A stretch of 64,000 bases of DNA from Parascedosporium putredinis (lineage: Eukaryota > Ascomycota > Sordariomycetes > Microascales > Microascaceae): contig CASHTG010000020.1 of assembly GCA_949357655.1 (NCBI GenBank), positions 1,054,001 to 1,118,000 of the forward strand, written 5' to 3'. The notes beneath the pieces are model-generated. The model had not been told where the DNA came from and did not search any database. It saw nothing but the letters and a program-made list of their open reading frames with translations. The position numbers and the translations under genes were made by a program. Positions 24,251 through 34,998 of the stretch are shown in pieces (position 1 is the first letter of the stretch; the number at the start of each line of letters is the position of its first letter).

Positions 24251-26060
24251 TTACATGGACTCGGGGAGTGGGTCTTCGTGCTTGGCGGTGCTCCCTTTAC
24301 CCCTCCAGGTGCTGACCGCGGGGATATGCGCCGGATATCTGATCTCTTCTGTGCCGTAGGCTCTGGGCGTCAGCTTAATCAGTGTATGAAGCGGCACATT
24401 CATCCAAGGGCTCTTTTCTTGATCCTTCTTCATAAAGTAGGCGTAGATGCACCTCAAGACGGCTTGGTGGGTGATAATTAGGATATCCTCCGATCTTTCC
24501 AACTCCATAATGATGGGTTCGAGGCGAATGACAACATCGCGATACGATTCACCGCCGCGGTATCGATAATTGTACTTGTCTTCATCTCGAGCCGCAAAGT
24601 CTTCCGGGTGCTGATCCTTGATCTGCTGGTAGGTAAGGCCGTCGCAAACCCCCGCGTCCAATTCGTCTAGGGCCTTCCATTGGAGCTGGTTGTAATTGGC
24701 CGGGAGGAAACGAGCAGTCGCGATGGTTCGCTTGAGGGTTGAGGTCCATACCGTCAGGGGCCGATCTCCCTATCAGCGAGTTAGCCAGTGATGCTACAGA
24801 AGATGCATCGATAAAAAGACTTACACCCACGGACTCGTGCACCAGGTCCGGTAACTTGCGAGCGTATTGCTCGCCCCTTAGCGACAAGCTCGCATCTCCG
24901 CCGATCCTTCCGTCGAGATTGTACATCGATTCGCCATGCTAAAAGGTAGATGCCACATGTTAGGCACTCTATGCACTATCATCCCAACCTTTGTCTTTAC
25001 GAATCATCTTTGCCAATAGATGTATACACCAGGCTGATGAAAAATTGGGTACAAGGGTCAGCGGAACTTACCCTGAAAGCCAGACAGACCGAGGTCGGAT
25101 GTGCAAGTTCATCAGGTAATATACGACCCGACTCTGTAGGTAGTCCTGGATGCGATTGATGATGACCTGCTTGCCGACATTCATGATCTTGAGGTAGGTG
25201 AGGTCGTTCTCATCTCCGTCCTGGTCTATAGATTTGTACGCCTTTTCGTACATCCGGATGCGGTTTCGAAAGTCTTGCGCGGCGGCCTCGGGGTCCTGGC
25301 CCTTGTAGTCGGGACTTGTTGTTTTCACGTCCCGAATGTTGGCCATGATGAGATCCTCGTCGTCGCACTTGCTCTCCACGAAGAGAACCTCGATTCCTTC
25401 CTTAGTGCACATTTCTAGTACCCATCGTCGGCGCTCTTTTGTGGAATTCGTTGCGTCAAAAATCCCAATTACACCACCTTGACGGAACCATGCGAGCATG
25501 TCCGCAACAGCCGCAGTCGCGGCGGCCCGTCGCATCTTTTCGCCCTCACGGTTGCTCGTGTCGAAAAAGTCTGCTTTTGGATGAGGCGCATCATTTCGCC
25601 TATAATTGCCGACGTTGAACGTCTGCGCCGGGATTGAAAGCCATTGCAGATATCTCTGAGCTAGATATCATCGCGAGTTAAATGGTTAGCAACGACCAAA
25701 GCTGGCATTCTGAGACAAAAACTTCACGACCATATTATCCGCAACCCAGGATTCCAGATTCACATGGTCACTAAAGGGTTGTGCCTCGTGCGAGCAAGTC
25801 GTTTGCGTGCAACGTGCGTAACAAATGGGAGGGAAGAGCAGAAGCCGGGAATTTTCGGGATGGCGAGAAAATGGCCTGGGAAGGGGCGAGGGGTGCAAAG
25901 GCCTGCCCTGCCACCTTCCCAGCGGAGGGACGGCAGCGGGGGTTCAAAACTAACCTTTCTGGGCCACGAAGCTCTTGCCTCGGGCGGGCAAGCCGACCAT
26001 AACCACGCATATTTTGGTGTCTTCAACCTGGACGCCCTTCCCGTTAATACGAGGAGGCAT
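24251..26060 (-). CDS. 6-phosphofructo-2-kinase / fructose-2,6-bisphosphatase
   Basis: Cytosolic enzyme that sets the level of fructose 2,6-bisphosphate, the switch between glycolysis and gluconeogenesis. Exons on the minus strand: 26060-25955, 25660-25072, 24938-24825 and 24769-24251; about 440 aa. The kinase domain has Walker A GLPARGKS (residues 23-30), then AQRYLQWLSIPAQTFNVGNY, FDATNSTKERR and the NLHIRPRSVWLS segment. The phosphatase domain opens with RHGES (catalytic His), continues with LTVWTSTLKRT and ends with GGESYRDVVIRLEPI and ILIITHQAVLRC. Both halves look complete, so it should be bifunctional, closer to yeast FBP26/mammalian PFKFB than to kinase-only PFK27. The exon 2/exon 3 junction does not keep frame: one base appears missing just before the donor (near 25073-25076), exactly where the Arg of RHGES must be formed. 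All other junctions are in phase. Confidence 0.9.
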
Positions 26061-29000
26061 TTTGGCGCAGCTGCTTTTAAAGAGAAAGAAAATAGAAATG
26101 ATATCGAAGGGAGAAGAGGGAGAGAGTGAGAGTGAGAGAGAGAAACGGTAGGATTGCTTAGGGTCGGGACAGACAGCCCCAGCGTTGTCGTCGTAAGAAA
26201 GGGAATAAGGTGAATCAGAAGTGGACAAGGGGTTTCGTCTAGTGGAATTGAGATGGAGGTGGATTTGATGGTGGGGCAGCAAGTGGATGGTGGGGTTAAA
26301 AACCAGGCGGGTTGGCAAGACGGAGCTTGATTGTGGCTCCCTCGTTCACAACCGTGCTGATAAGGCCAGGCCAAGCAGGAGTGCGACAAGGGCACGAGGG
26401 GTGGTAGGGTGATGGGGCGAAAGAAGCACAAGCACGGCTAGGTGATGATGGAGAGAGTGATAACAGGTGTTTTGTGCTTTGGACGACGATCCCAACCCCA
26501 AGCGGGAATTGAATGCACGATTGGAGAGTTTGGTGGGAATCAACGATTGAGGTGTAGGTGTCTGGGACCAATGGGTCGAATCAGGACGAGATATGAATGG
26601 GCAATCAACATGGGGCAATCGGATTGATGCTCGCTCAAGCTCAAGTTTAGTGTTCCAAAGTCAGGTTCCAAGGATCAACTGATCTTGAGAACCTCGGGAA
26701 AGAGTGCAACGCCCAGCTCCACGAATGCCGTAAACTGCGGGTAACAAAGTACCTCGACAGGTATTCCGCCAAAGAGCACGAGCACGAGCACGAGCGGGCA
26801 GGGCTGGATGGGTAAAGGGAGGGTCCACCAAGGAGCCACCTCCACACGTCTTCAGGTGGGTAATGTAATGGGGAATTGAATAGAGAATTGAATGGAGAAT
26901 AAACAAAGAGTGCAAAGGCAAACGGAAGGCTCAATGGGATTTGAATTGATCGTTCCGAGGGGACTTTACGTTGAAGGAAAGAGATGGGAAGGAAGGATCA
27001 AGGGTTTGGGAATGGGGATATGAAGAGCCCGGGTGTGTTTGTGTTGTTGAATGGATCAATAGATCAATGACCCATTGCCAGCACAACAACTTGAGTATCT
27101 AGTAGATCGAAGGTGAGGCTAAAAGATTAAATCAAGTCAAGTCACCAGCGCACATGCGGTGGCCAAGGTCGATGGGAACAACAAGCAACTAAGGTTGGTG
27201 CGTCCAATCCTAGCTTTGAAAAGCTAGTTCCAGGTCGAACTGTCCCTGATTCAAAAGAGATAACCCCAAGGGAAACTTCGGGGACGGAAGGAAGGGCCGA
27301 ACTCTGCGATAACCCAGATCTGTACATCGCTTCAATGGCTCGGCGTGGCAGAGCTTGAACATTGAGACTTAACACAAGCTTGATCGAGCAATATCGGCAC
27401 TTTTTCCCCGGCCCTGTCCTCGAACAAATTTAAACTTGTCGCCTTGACATCGAATTCGACGAAGTTGACTTCTCTGGGCAGCGAACCCACACCTTGCAAG
27501 CCGTCATCAAGAGCAGCATCCAATGCCCGGGGACTAGACAAGAACACCAAAAGGGATAGCCGGAGAAACACTCGTACTCCGAAGTATGAGGCCACTTCTT
27601 GATGGCCGTCGGGGAACACGCACCGGCGGTACACGTTGCAAATGCCAACAACTTCGGTGACCCAAAGAAGCAACCCTCTGCTTGGATTGACGTCCACGCC
27701 AAAAGGGTCGAGGTCATCGGCCAAACCATGGCATCGAACCAGACTCCAGCCCTTCCGACACACTTGTGTAAACCACCCCGCAGTCCTCAGCTGACACTTC
27801 AAATCTCGGGCCTGTGAGTGGGTTCTTTGCATGGCACACGCTAGGCTGTCGCAGAGCATCACCAAGCCCAGGCTGCTTTCTAGCGTTGTTGCGCACGCCT
27901 CTTTTTTATCTCGCCAAGGGGAGAAAAATGACGGGCCCTGTTCATTCATCTGTGAACAACCCATTGAAGCAACTCGACTCAACGAACTGACCGATTCAGC
28001 CGAGTCTCATTGAAGACTTTTGAGAATTGGGTGACGTGACGTCCTGCCCTATTGAGCTCTTGCCTGCTCACTTATCGACCGGGATGTCCACGCAAACACA
28101 AGCATGCACTCGGTCCCTCAATCTGTTGCTGAGGGGCAATGTTTCCGCCTCTAATTATTATTACAGCAGGGTCGCCCCAATTCGGCAACCAGTCACTCGA
28201 CCGGCCATCAAGCTCGACTTCGGCATTTTTCGGAACCAGAGCTGTTTAGAGAGGAAAACATCCCCCACCCGACACTTCGGGTCGGCCTTCCACTTGAGGA
28301 GGGCTGCGGTTGCCGCGCGCTGGAGAGGTGGACAGACGAAAATTGTGAAAGAACAAAAATAATCGACTCACCCGGGAAAAACTCCAAGTATTAGACCTGT
28401 CTCGGCGAAGCGGAGGTCCTGCAGGAACACCAAACATTTTTCGTACGTCTGTTGTAATCGATTTTTCGTAATCCTGTTATCTGGAGAGGGGAGAAGAGAG
28501 AGAGAGAGAGGGGAGGAGAAAAGCAGGCGTGCGTGGGCGTGAGCGAGGCGCTTGTGTCTTCCTCCTCTCTTGTTTCTTCTTCGGTGCAGTCTTTGTTCTT
28601 TGGGACGAAGAGAGTTCCTCCTACGGCTACTCCTCATCAATGACCCGTCAGCTCCAATAAGAAACAAAACCCCACGAAAGAAAAGAGATGTGCTTCTTGC
28701 CACCCTGCGTCAGGGTTTTGGAAGGGGCTTCACCCACACTCTTGTTCTCACGAAATCGAGATTATCCAGTCAAATGAGACCTTTACTGCACGTGAAGGCG
28801 GCCCGGAGCTCCTGGAAAATTCAGCGGGAACGAACAATTTTTGCGCTGCAACGAGACGTGATGAAAGTCGTGACTTGGAACGGATATCTCTTCTGACTTT
28901 CCAAGAATGGGGAAAACGAAGAGTTAAATGGGTTGGCACTGGAGAAAGGAAGGCGCTGGCTAACAATACAACGCACGATGACCCCCAGGGCACGGGTTCG

Positions 29001-29648
29001 TGTTGCTAACCGACCTGAGTAATATCGATCGCTTGAACGCCTAAACTTCGTGGGAGCGCGATGTCCCTGGACCGCCCGCGTGCCACTGCCACTAGGCCCG
29101 ACCAAGATTTCGATAAGGATAAGGCTAGTGGAAACGCCATATCTCGATTTGAATCCTACCCGCCATCCCCACGTCCGGGAACCTCTATCTTGCCTTCCCT
29201 TGTCACGATCCTTCGTTCACACGAGCCACACGGATTCAAACCTATAGACGGCCGAGAAAGAAACACACCAGTTTTTCGTCCTCGGAATCGGACACTAACC
29301 AGTCCCTTAGAGCTTATCGCTCTGGGGCAACTTGGTCGTGCCCGGCCTACTAGGCTAAGTTCAAAACGACAATCGCGGCCGAATTCGCCGTGCTGTCCGG
29401 TGTGCGCTCATCTGAGCGAGCCCTAGTTACAATGGGGTGCGTCATTGTGCCTCAACCCCCACACACAAGAGCAGTGGGACAGGATATGCCGAACAGCTAA
29501 TGTTGGATTTCAACGGTCACGCGGTGAACATGGATAAACAAGAACTCTAAGCGTGGCACTCGCTACCTCACCTTCCCCCTGGAAACATTTATCGGGAGCC
29601 CGGCCCCTCCGGCGCACGTACTGTGATTCCCATCGCCGAGCTCACTGC
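26061..29648. other. 3.6-kb intergenic block, no recognised gene
   Basis: This is the region upstream of the kinase/phosphatase gene and downstream of the protease gene. It contains GA-rich stretches (about 26120-26145 and 28485-28520), a (GAGCAC)n run at 26774-26795, and a 216-codon open frame on the minus strand (27332-27982) that I do not recognise and do not consider a gene. The bases just upstream of 26060 are probably the kinase/phosphatase promoter and leader. Confidence 0.5.
26774..26795. repeat. (GAGCAC)n hexanucleotide repeat
   Basis: About 3.5 copies of GAGCAC in non-coding DNA upstream of the kinase/phosphatase gene. Confidence 0.7.
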
Positions 29649-31131
29649 TCATTGCCGTGAATAGAACCGCATTTGTGCCGCGCCCACATCAAACACCGCA
29701 ACGACATTTTGGAGGAAAACTGATCCAAGGATATAAGGACCGAACCCCCGATGTAATACCTAGCATACACATTCCCGTGGCGGGGTCTTGGAACTCTCGA
29801 TATATCAAGTCGGATGGGTTGACCCAGAACCGCGCGCCTTCGATGATGACGGCAACCCTGGGGGCTACGGCATCGCAAGCTGCAAAGTAACCTCCATACT
29901 GGAAAATGTAGGTCCCTCTCGGCTCGAAAGAATGCGCAATGGCTTCGGCGACATCTGAGGTCCGAATAGTCAGTTCACTCTCTCGGCCGGTCCCGATTTG
30001 TAGCCGTCGGAGCGGCTCCGGATCCGGGACACTCACTTGGAGGCAAATGCATCAACGTGGTCCCTGTGTCTATAATGTATAAGTACTTCGTAAGGTCGGT
30101 AATCTGTCCGTACTGAATGCCGTCGACGGCAATTGTATAGAATGAGTATTGGAAGGCAAACGTCCCCTCGGAACCCACTACATTGGCCTGCGTAACTTGG
30201 TCAATATGCTAGCCTTGGGCTATTCAGAGAGGAAAGGTCGTTTAAGAACTCACAATTAGGATATCGGAATAAGCAGTAGAGGAACCCGACCACTCTACAG
30301 GAGGGAGGCCACCCCACCCGATCATGCCAGTCGAAGAACCTTTTTCGATCGCAACGGCGAAATAAGGCTCCACTAGGCCCTGAGAAACCATGGACGAGAA
30401 GAACGGCTGGTACTTGCGCTCATACCCAACTCTTTCATTCCCAACAGGACCCAGATAACCGCTAGTTAAGGATGGGTAAGCTAGTCCGAGAAGGCCATTC
30501 GTGATGTTGTTTCCCCACCAGTTAGTCTTGTTTGCAAGGCCACAGAGCTGTTTGCTGACAGTCAATCCGGCGACAGATAGATCACTTCGCCCGAGAGGGC
30601 CAGTGACGCTCTCGCCGGAGCCAAAAGTGACACTAAAGTGGAGCTCTGGATCTTGGCCGTAGCGAAAGTTGTCGACAAAAGAGGGACCGCAGGAACAAGT
30701 GCTCCTCGCCGTGCCGAACTGGGAGACGCAACTATAGTTCGAGTGAACGGCCCACGTATCACTGCTCCTGTGTCAAACAGAAGCCAGATAGGCTTACCAT
30801 CCCAGTTTACTTCAAGTGCGTACTGAGTCGAGGAGTCGAGAAGTGCCGTGATGTTCTGATAGCCGGCTCCTGGTACTCTTGCGCCAGCAGCTCGAAGGAC
30901 ACTCGCTGCAGAGCGTCCGGTAGCCCGTCCCTTGATCGGCTTGATGCTCTGGTAGTGAACCGCGAGGGTATCTTTAGCTGGTGCACGCATGGCAGCCACT
31001 CTTTGGAACGATACACTTTTGAGAGGGCTAGAGAGGCTGATGGTGACTCCATTGGCAATGTTTCGCGCAGCGGCTAGCGTCGAGCCTAGGCATATGGCCC
31101 CCAAAGACAGCAGCGCGCGAGAGAGGATCAT
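29649..31131 (-). CDS. Secreted pepsin-type aspartic protease (A1 family)
   Basis: Three exons: 31131-30254, 30187-30037 and 29954-29649; corrected length about 444 aa. The N-terminus (MILSRALLSLGAICLGSTLAA) is a signal peptide, followed by a probable propeptide. The first catalytic motif is LLFDTG; the second is YIIDTGTTLMHLPP in exon 2. ILGSVFLQNVVAVFDV near the end is the usual pepsin-fold C-terminal signature. No GPI signal is visible, so a secreted or vacuolar-route enzyme is likely. The frame breaks twice: one base is missing right after the first DTG (near 30767-30768; the correct frame reads DTGSSDTWAV and continues as a good A1 domain), and one C is extra in the run 29745-29749. A TATA box lies about 100 bp upstream. 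Regulation could be nutritional, but the sequence does not show this. Confidence 0.85.
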
Positions 31132-31229
31132 GGTGGCTAAACACGCGGTAGCGCACAGGACTCGCAGAAGTTTTGCAAGTGATTCCTGCTATCTTGGCTC
31201 AACACAATAATCTGATGCAGCGTGGCTTT

Positions 31230-31237
31230 CTTTTATA
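31230..31237 (-). promoter_or_regulatory. TATA box of the aspartic protease gene
   Basis: On the minus strand this reads TATAAAAG, a perfect TATA consensus, about 100 bp upstream of the protease ATG at 31131. The spacing leaves room for a 5' leader of about 65-75 nt. A strong TATA box suits a regulated secreted hydrolase gene. Confidence 0.6.
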
Positions 31238-32603
31238 GCGTACGGACTCTATGAGGACGGTGGCCATCATCAAGTATGTCTGGGAAGTTGCGACTTCACA
31301 TATCGGCCGTGAAAGGGGGAGAAAAATATAACAAGAACACGAACGGGAAGGCGCACATGAGATGAAAACCTACAGTGAAGACGGAGAGTCACCGGCGGGA
31401 TAGAAGCACGATGCCGTGGAAGTGTCGGGAACGGGCTCCCCTGTGCAATGACACAAATCCGCACAATGAACGAGATAGACGATACTCGACAGGAGACTAT
31501 GTGCTCTCGTTAAAAGCTTTCATATTGTCTCTGTGCACTTCTTTATATCGTCTCAAAGGAGACTTGAGGATGGGCATATTTCAAAGTGGTTACGCGTGGA
31601 ATGTGACTGTTATCGATCCAAAGTGTCGCGAGGGCTCATCTCGAAACCAATATTCGATCAAGCGTTTCCCACTTGGTCTTAGTACTACGTTGCCGGTTGG
31701 GGAGCCATGCCGAGGAGAGATAGATTGTGGTAAGGCCGAGCTGTCCAACATGCAACTGCCCGTAAAAGCCCTGAGCCGTGCTGTCATGGCCCTGTCCCAA
31801 TTTGATGATGCTGCGGACCTCCATTCTCTACTGACGACTAGCTCTTGTCCCATAATCGCGTAGACTATGCCGGAGGGAACACGGTGACAGGGCCACTACT
31901 CAAGTTCCTCGAAGCCCCAGCGCGGGGCTAGCTCAAAATCACGACAATGACAAAGAGAAAGGTAGAAATGCATGAAGGGCATTGTTCCCAGGAGTTGGCC
32001 GCGACAACCTCAACACACGATCACGGGCTCCAGCTTTAGCGGGATGCCATGGACGAATTTGTGTTTCCGGCAAGTCTTGTTTGAAATTAAGTGTGTTTCT
32101 ACGATTGTGTCCCGGGATACAAAACCTGACAGCCATCTTTGGCCGTTTCCCATGCGCTGTGCGGAACATGGATTGCTATTGTTGCGGTCGTGGGTAGTTG
32201 GTCCTCGTGTTCTTCCTCTTGTCTCAACTCTTGGCTGATCCGGCGTTGAGGTCGCTAACGCTGGGTCGAAGCTGCGATACCATGGCAACGTATCACCGCG
32301 ATAAACCAGCAACCAGCTTCTTTCAGGTTTGGAAAAGGTGTCGCGGGCGCGCAGCTGGGCCGATCATTGCAGAGGATATGTCTTGCGTGCTGGTGACAAA
32401 ATGTGCGTCATTGTGTCTTTCAGGCCGTTCCGATTCACTTCTCGTTGCAACTGTCGTTTAAGCTTGAGAAATCTGAGGCAGGGAATCTGGGAGAGATGCA
32501 GCCATCAATCACCATGTCAAAATTTCAGTCTATGATATCTGATTGTGTAAAAAGAAAAAAGGGAACAAAATAAGCTCTCCGAGGAGGTTTAGAGAAGGGA
32601 GGC

Positions 32604-32617
32604 AAAAAAGACAAAAA
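32604..32617 (-). terminator. RNA polymerase III terminator of tRNA-Gln
   Basis: On the minus strand two T runs, T5 (32613-32617) and T6 (32604-32609), lie 10-24 nt past the tRNA 3' end. That is the expected position for a Pol III stop with a back-up. Confidence 0.75.
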
Positions 32618-32626
32618 GAAGAGTCT

Positions 32627-32707
32627 AGGTCTAACCAGGATTCGAACCTGGGCTTACGGAAACCTCGTATCAGAATCCGACGTCCTAACCAACTAGACTA
32701 TTAGACC
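32627..32707 (-). tRNA. tRNA-Gln (anticodon CTG) with a short intron
   Basis: The acceptor arms GGTCTAA (32707-32701) and TTAGACC (32634-32628) pair perfectly, with a T discriminator. The D arm GTCT/GGAC and T arm CCAGG-TTCGAAT-CCTGG fold normally. The internal A box (TAGTCTAGTTGG) and B box (GGTTCGAATCC) are near consensus. The anticodon stem TCGGA/TCCGT brackets 15 nt rather than 7, which gives loop TTCTGAT with an intron of about 8 nt after the base following the anticodon. The anticodon then reads CTG (Gln, CAG codons). The isotype rests on this fold and has not been scored by software. Confidence 0.85.
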
Positions 32708-33205
32708 TTGGGTATTGATGACAGACGAGGGGCCGTGGAGGCATTATATACCTTGGCCTACATTTGCCTAATTCTCGGAAAGACCGAAATTCTTAACAAT
32801 GATGAGTGATGGGTTTGTTAGTTTTTCAAATCATTTACCGACGAGGGCCGGAATTGAAAAAGGCGCCGAGCGCAGCTAAAAGCGTGCTTGCGCCCGCGAA
32901 CAGGCTCCGATCCACGTAATACATGCTGCCGTTTTGTTGAGCTTCGTCGGAGCCGGGCGAATTCTTTGTTCACAACCTCCGCCCCAATACGGAGCGCAGG
33001 AATAATAGCCGCATGCATGGAAGCAGCTGGAGGACTCTTGATCTTCGACCTTGGCTTATAAGTTAGTTGGAGCCTAAGGTGACCGGTTCCTCCTCATACA
33101 ATTATTAGAGATCCTGCCTCGGCATCTTTTTCTTCTTACTTTTTTCTTCTTTTCTCTCCCTTTACCATAGTTTCACCATCACCACTTGTTTCCAAAGATC
33201 CGAAG
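32708..33205. other. Intergenic between tRNA-Gln and DUF829 gene
   Basis: No gene. It contains the leader of the DUF829 gene, with a marked CT-rich tract at about 33115-33180 immediately before the start codon. Confidence 0.5.
33115..33180 (+). promoter_or_regulatory. Pyrimidine-rich leader of the DUF829 gene
   Basis: An almost pure C/T tract on the coding strand ending about 25 bp before the ATG, typical of fungal transcription start zones. An AG at its end (CCATAG near 33167) could also serve as an acceptor for a 5' UTR intron; neither can be decided from sequence alone. Confidence 0.4.
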
Positions 33206-34056
33206 ATGGCATCCAACGCCCCCAGCCCGGCTGGGAACCCGCTCGCAGCCTTTGAAAGATTGTCGCCCACTTCGTTTCTCTACAGACCCAAGGAGGCAAC
33301 ACGGGATCCTTCCGCGCCCAAACTCATCGCGCTCTTCACCTGGATGGCGGCGCAAGACGCGCACATCGCCAAGTACGTTGTGGGCTATCAGGCCGCGTAC
33401 CCGTCGTCGCCGATTCTTCTCGTCAAGGCGCCTTTAGAGAACGTGCTCCGGCCGGGAAAGGCCAAGGTAGAGGTTGCGCCGGCGGTGCCGGCTATGAAGA
33501 GCATCCTAGGCGATTCTGGGCTGGTGGACGAGGACAAGCCGGAACTGTTATTGCACGTGTTCTCGAACGGGGGTGCATGACGTTTGACAATTTCTATAAT
33601 CTCTACATACAAGCGCCGGAGGGCGGGAAGCCACCGCGCTTCCCCACGCACGTCTCCGCGATGGACTCGTGTCCCGGCCAGTTCGACTGGGCCCGCTCCT
33701 ACAAGGCGCTTTCGCAGCCTATGCCGCAATGGATGAGGCCCCTTGCGCATCTAGTCGTGTTCGGATTCATCGTGTATTACTGGTTTGCGGAGCCCGTGGC
33801 GGCGGATCGGGGCAAGATGGGCAAGCAGATGAATGCGGGTGACGTGATTGATGCGGGGCTAAGAAGAGTGTATCTCTTCAGCGACGGGGATGAGATGGTG
33901 GCGGCCAAGGACGTCGAGAGCCACGGGAAGGAGGCCGAAGCGAAGGGCCTGGACGTGAGGCTGGAAAACTTTGGGGGTAGCCCCCACGTGGCGCACATGA
34001 GGACGGACGGAAACAGATATTGGGGCGCGATCAAGGGTGTTTGGGACGGGTGGTGA
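33206..34056 (+). CDS. DUF829 / TMEM53 (PaxU-like) alpha/beta-hydrolase-fold protein
   Basis: Single exon, about 283 aa after frame correction. The first part (PKLIALFTWMAAQDAHIAKY...) gives the core strand and the YQAAYPSSPILLV segment of the DUF829 family. LLHVFSNGG contains the family's nucleophile-elbow-like Ser. The second part keeps a hydrophobic stretch (LAHLVVFGFIVYYWF) and ends with RRVYLFSDGDEMVAAKDVE and the conserved His region GGSPHVAHMRTDGNRYW, which match the C-terminal acid and His of the fold. The frame breaks at the G run 33569-33573: one more G restores SNGG followed by C-M-T-F-D-N-F-Y. TMEM53 is a nuclear-envelope protein and PaxU lies in the paxilline cluster; the molecular reaction is unknown, and I see no biosynthetic cluster here. 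Confidence 0.82.
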
Positions 34057-34400
34057 TGATCCAAAGGAACGGAGGACGGAATTAGGGAGTCTCTTGTATA
34101 TCACTCGTCACGGAAGAGGAGGGACGAAGCGGGCGGTTCCATTGTCTTTTTTTCATTTTTTATTTACCAACTTGTCTTCTTCCAACCATAGAAGAGAGGG
34201 CTTGTGATGTCTGGAACACTGACTTATAAGAATGGGGAACTCTGGGTTTTTAGTTTTCGTGAGATCCGGAAGGTTGTTTCGGGCAAATAGGATGAGTGAA
34301 ACGCCATGTCTCGACTATTCTCATCCTTTTGATATCTCACCTTTCTTCAAGTTTCTTCATGAGAATCTCAAACAAAACATTACTGATGGAAAGTGCTATA

Positions 34401-34998
34401 ATGGCAGCGTCTCCGCATCAAATGGTCGCCCATGATATGCCTCCGCCGCTCGTCGTGCAAGAAGTGTTAGAAAGAAACCCTATCAAAGCCCTTCCACGTG
34501 TAACGCAGACGAACAAACGACCGCCCCTTACCGTCGCCCATCATGTGCATCCAGATCAACACACGGTATCGGACATGCAGCCACACGCAATTCCAGAACG
34601 TTTTTAGGTGCCACCAAGCAAGGCTCCACGACGACAGTCAGGTGCCGAGAGCGCCGCAGAGCGCGTCATCCATCAAGTCCGACAGCTCTGGGGCCCGCGA
34701 GTTCATGTCCCTTCCGAGCACGCCAGGAACGCCAGGCACCATGTCAACGACGAGGACCGACTACGAAGGGCTAGTTCTCGCCTCGCCGGTGACGGTGCCG
34801 GAGAGACAAATGTTTGACAACACGAGGGTGCGGTGCGTTTGGGCGCCGACAAGAGTTGCGACGAGACCCAAGGAGGGCATGTGTTCCGCGTGCTCGGGGA
34901 CTGAGAGCGAAGCAGATATCGATGGATTTTCAATGAGAAGTAGGGCCCTGGAACCGATTGCTACCGTGGGTGGTGAACAGGCGCAGACGATGATATGA
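34401..34998 (+). CDS. Possible hypothetical protein, fragmented frame
   Basis: Not recognised. A first frame starting at 34401 (MAASPHQMVAHDMPPPLVVQ) stops at about 34607. A second, shifted frame then runs to 34998 with a Ser/Thr/Pro-rich stretch (LPSTPGTPGTMSTTRTDYEG) and a final two-Cys segment. The composition of both pieces looks more protein-like than neighbouring shadow frames. An intron with a TTTTTAG acceptor at 34601-34607, or another single-base error, could join them. It could equally be the 3' UTR of the DUF829 gene. Confidence 0.3.

Larger units (their letters stand above)
31132..32626. other. Intergenic, protease promoter side
   Basis: No gene recognised. The 162-codon plus-strand open frame at 31375-31863 has no domain-like features. 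The first 110 bp hold the protease core promoter. Confidence 0.5.

Noticed and set aside
27332..27982. 216-codon minus-strand open frame
   Set aside because: No recognisable family, no promoter or intron context, and a length that can occur by chance in 64 kb of six-frame sequence of this composition.
31375..31863. 162-codon plus-strand open frame upstream of the protease
   Set aside because: Random-looking composition and no motif; it lies in the region flanking the protease promoter.
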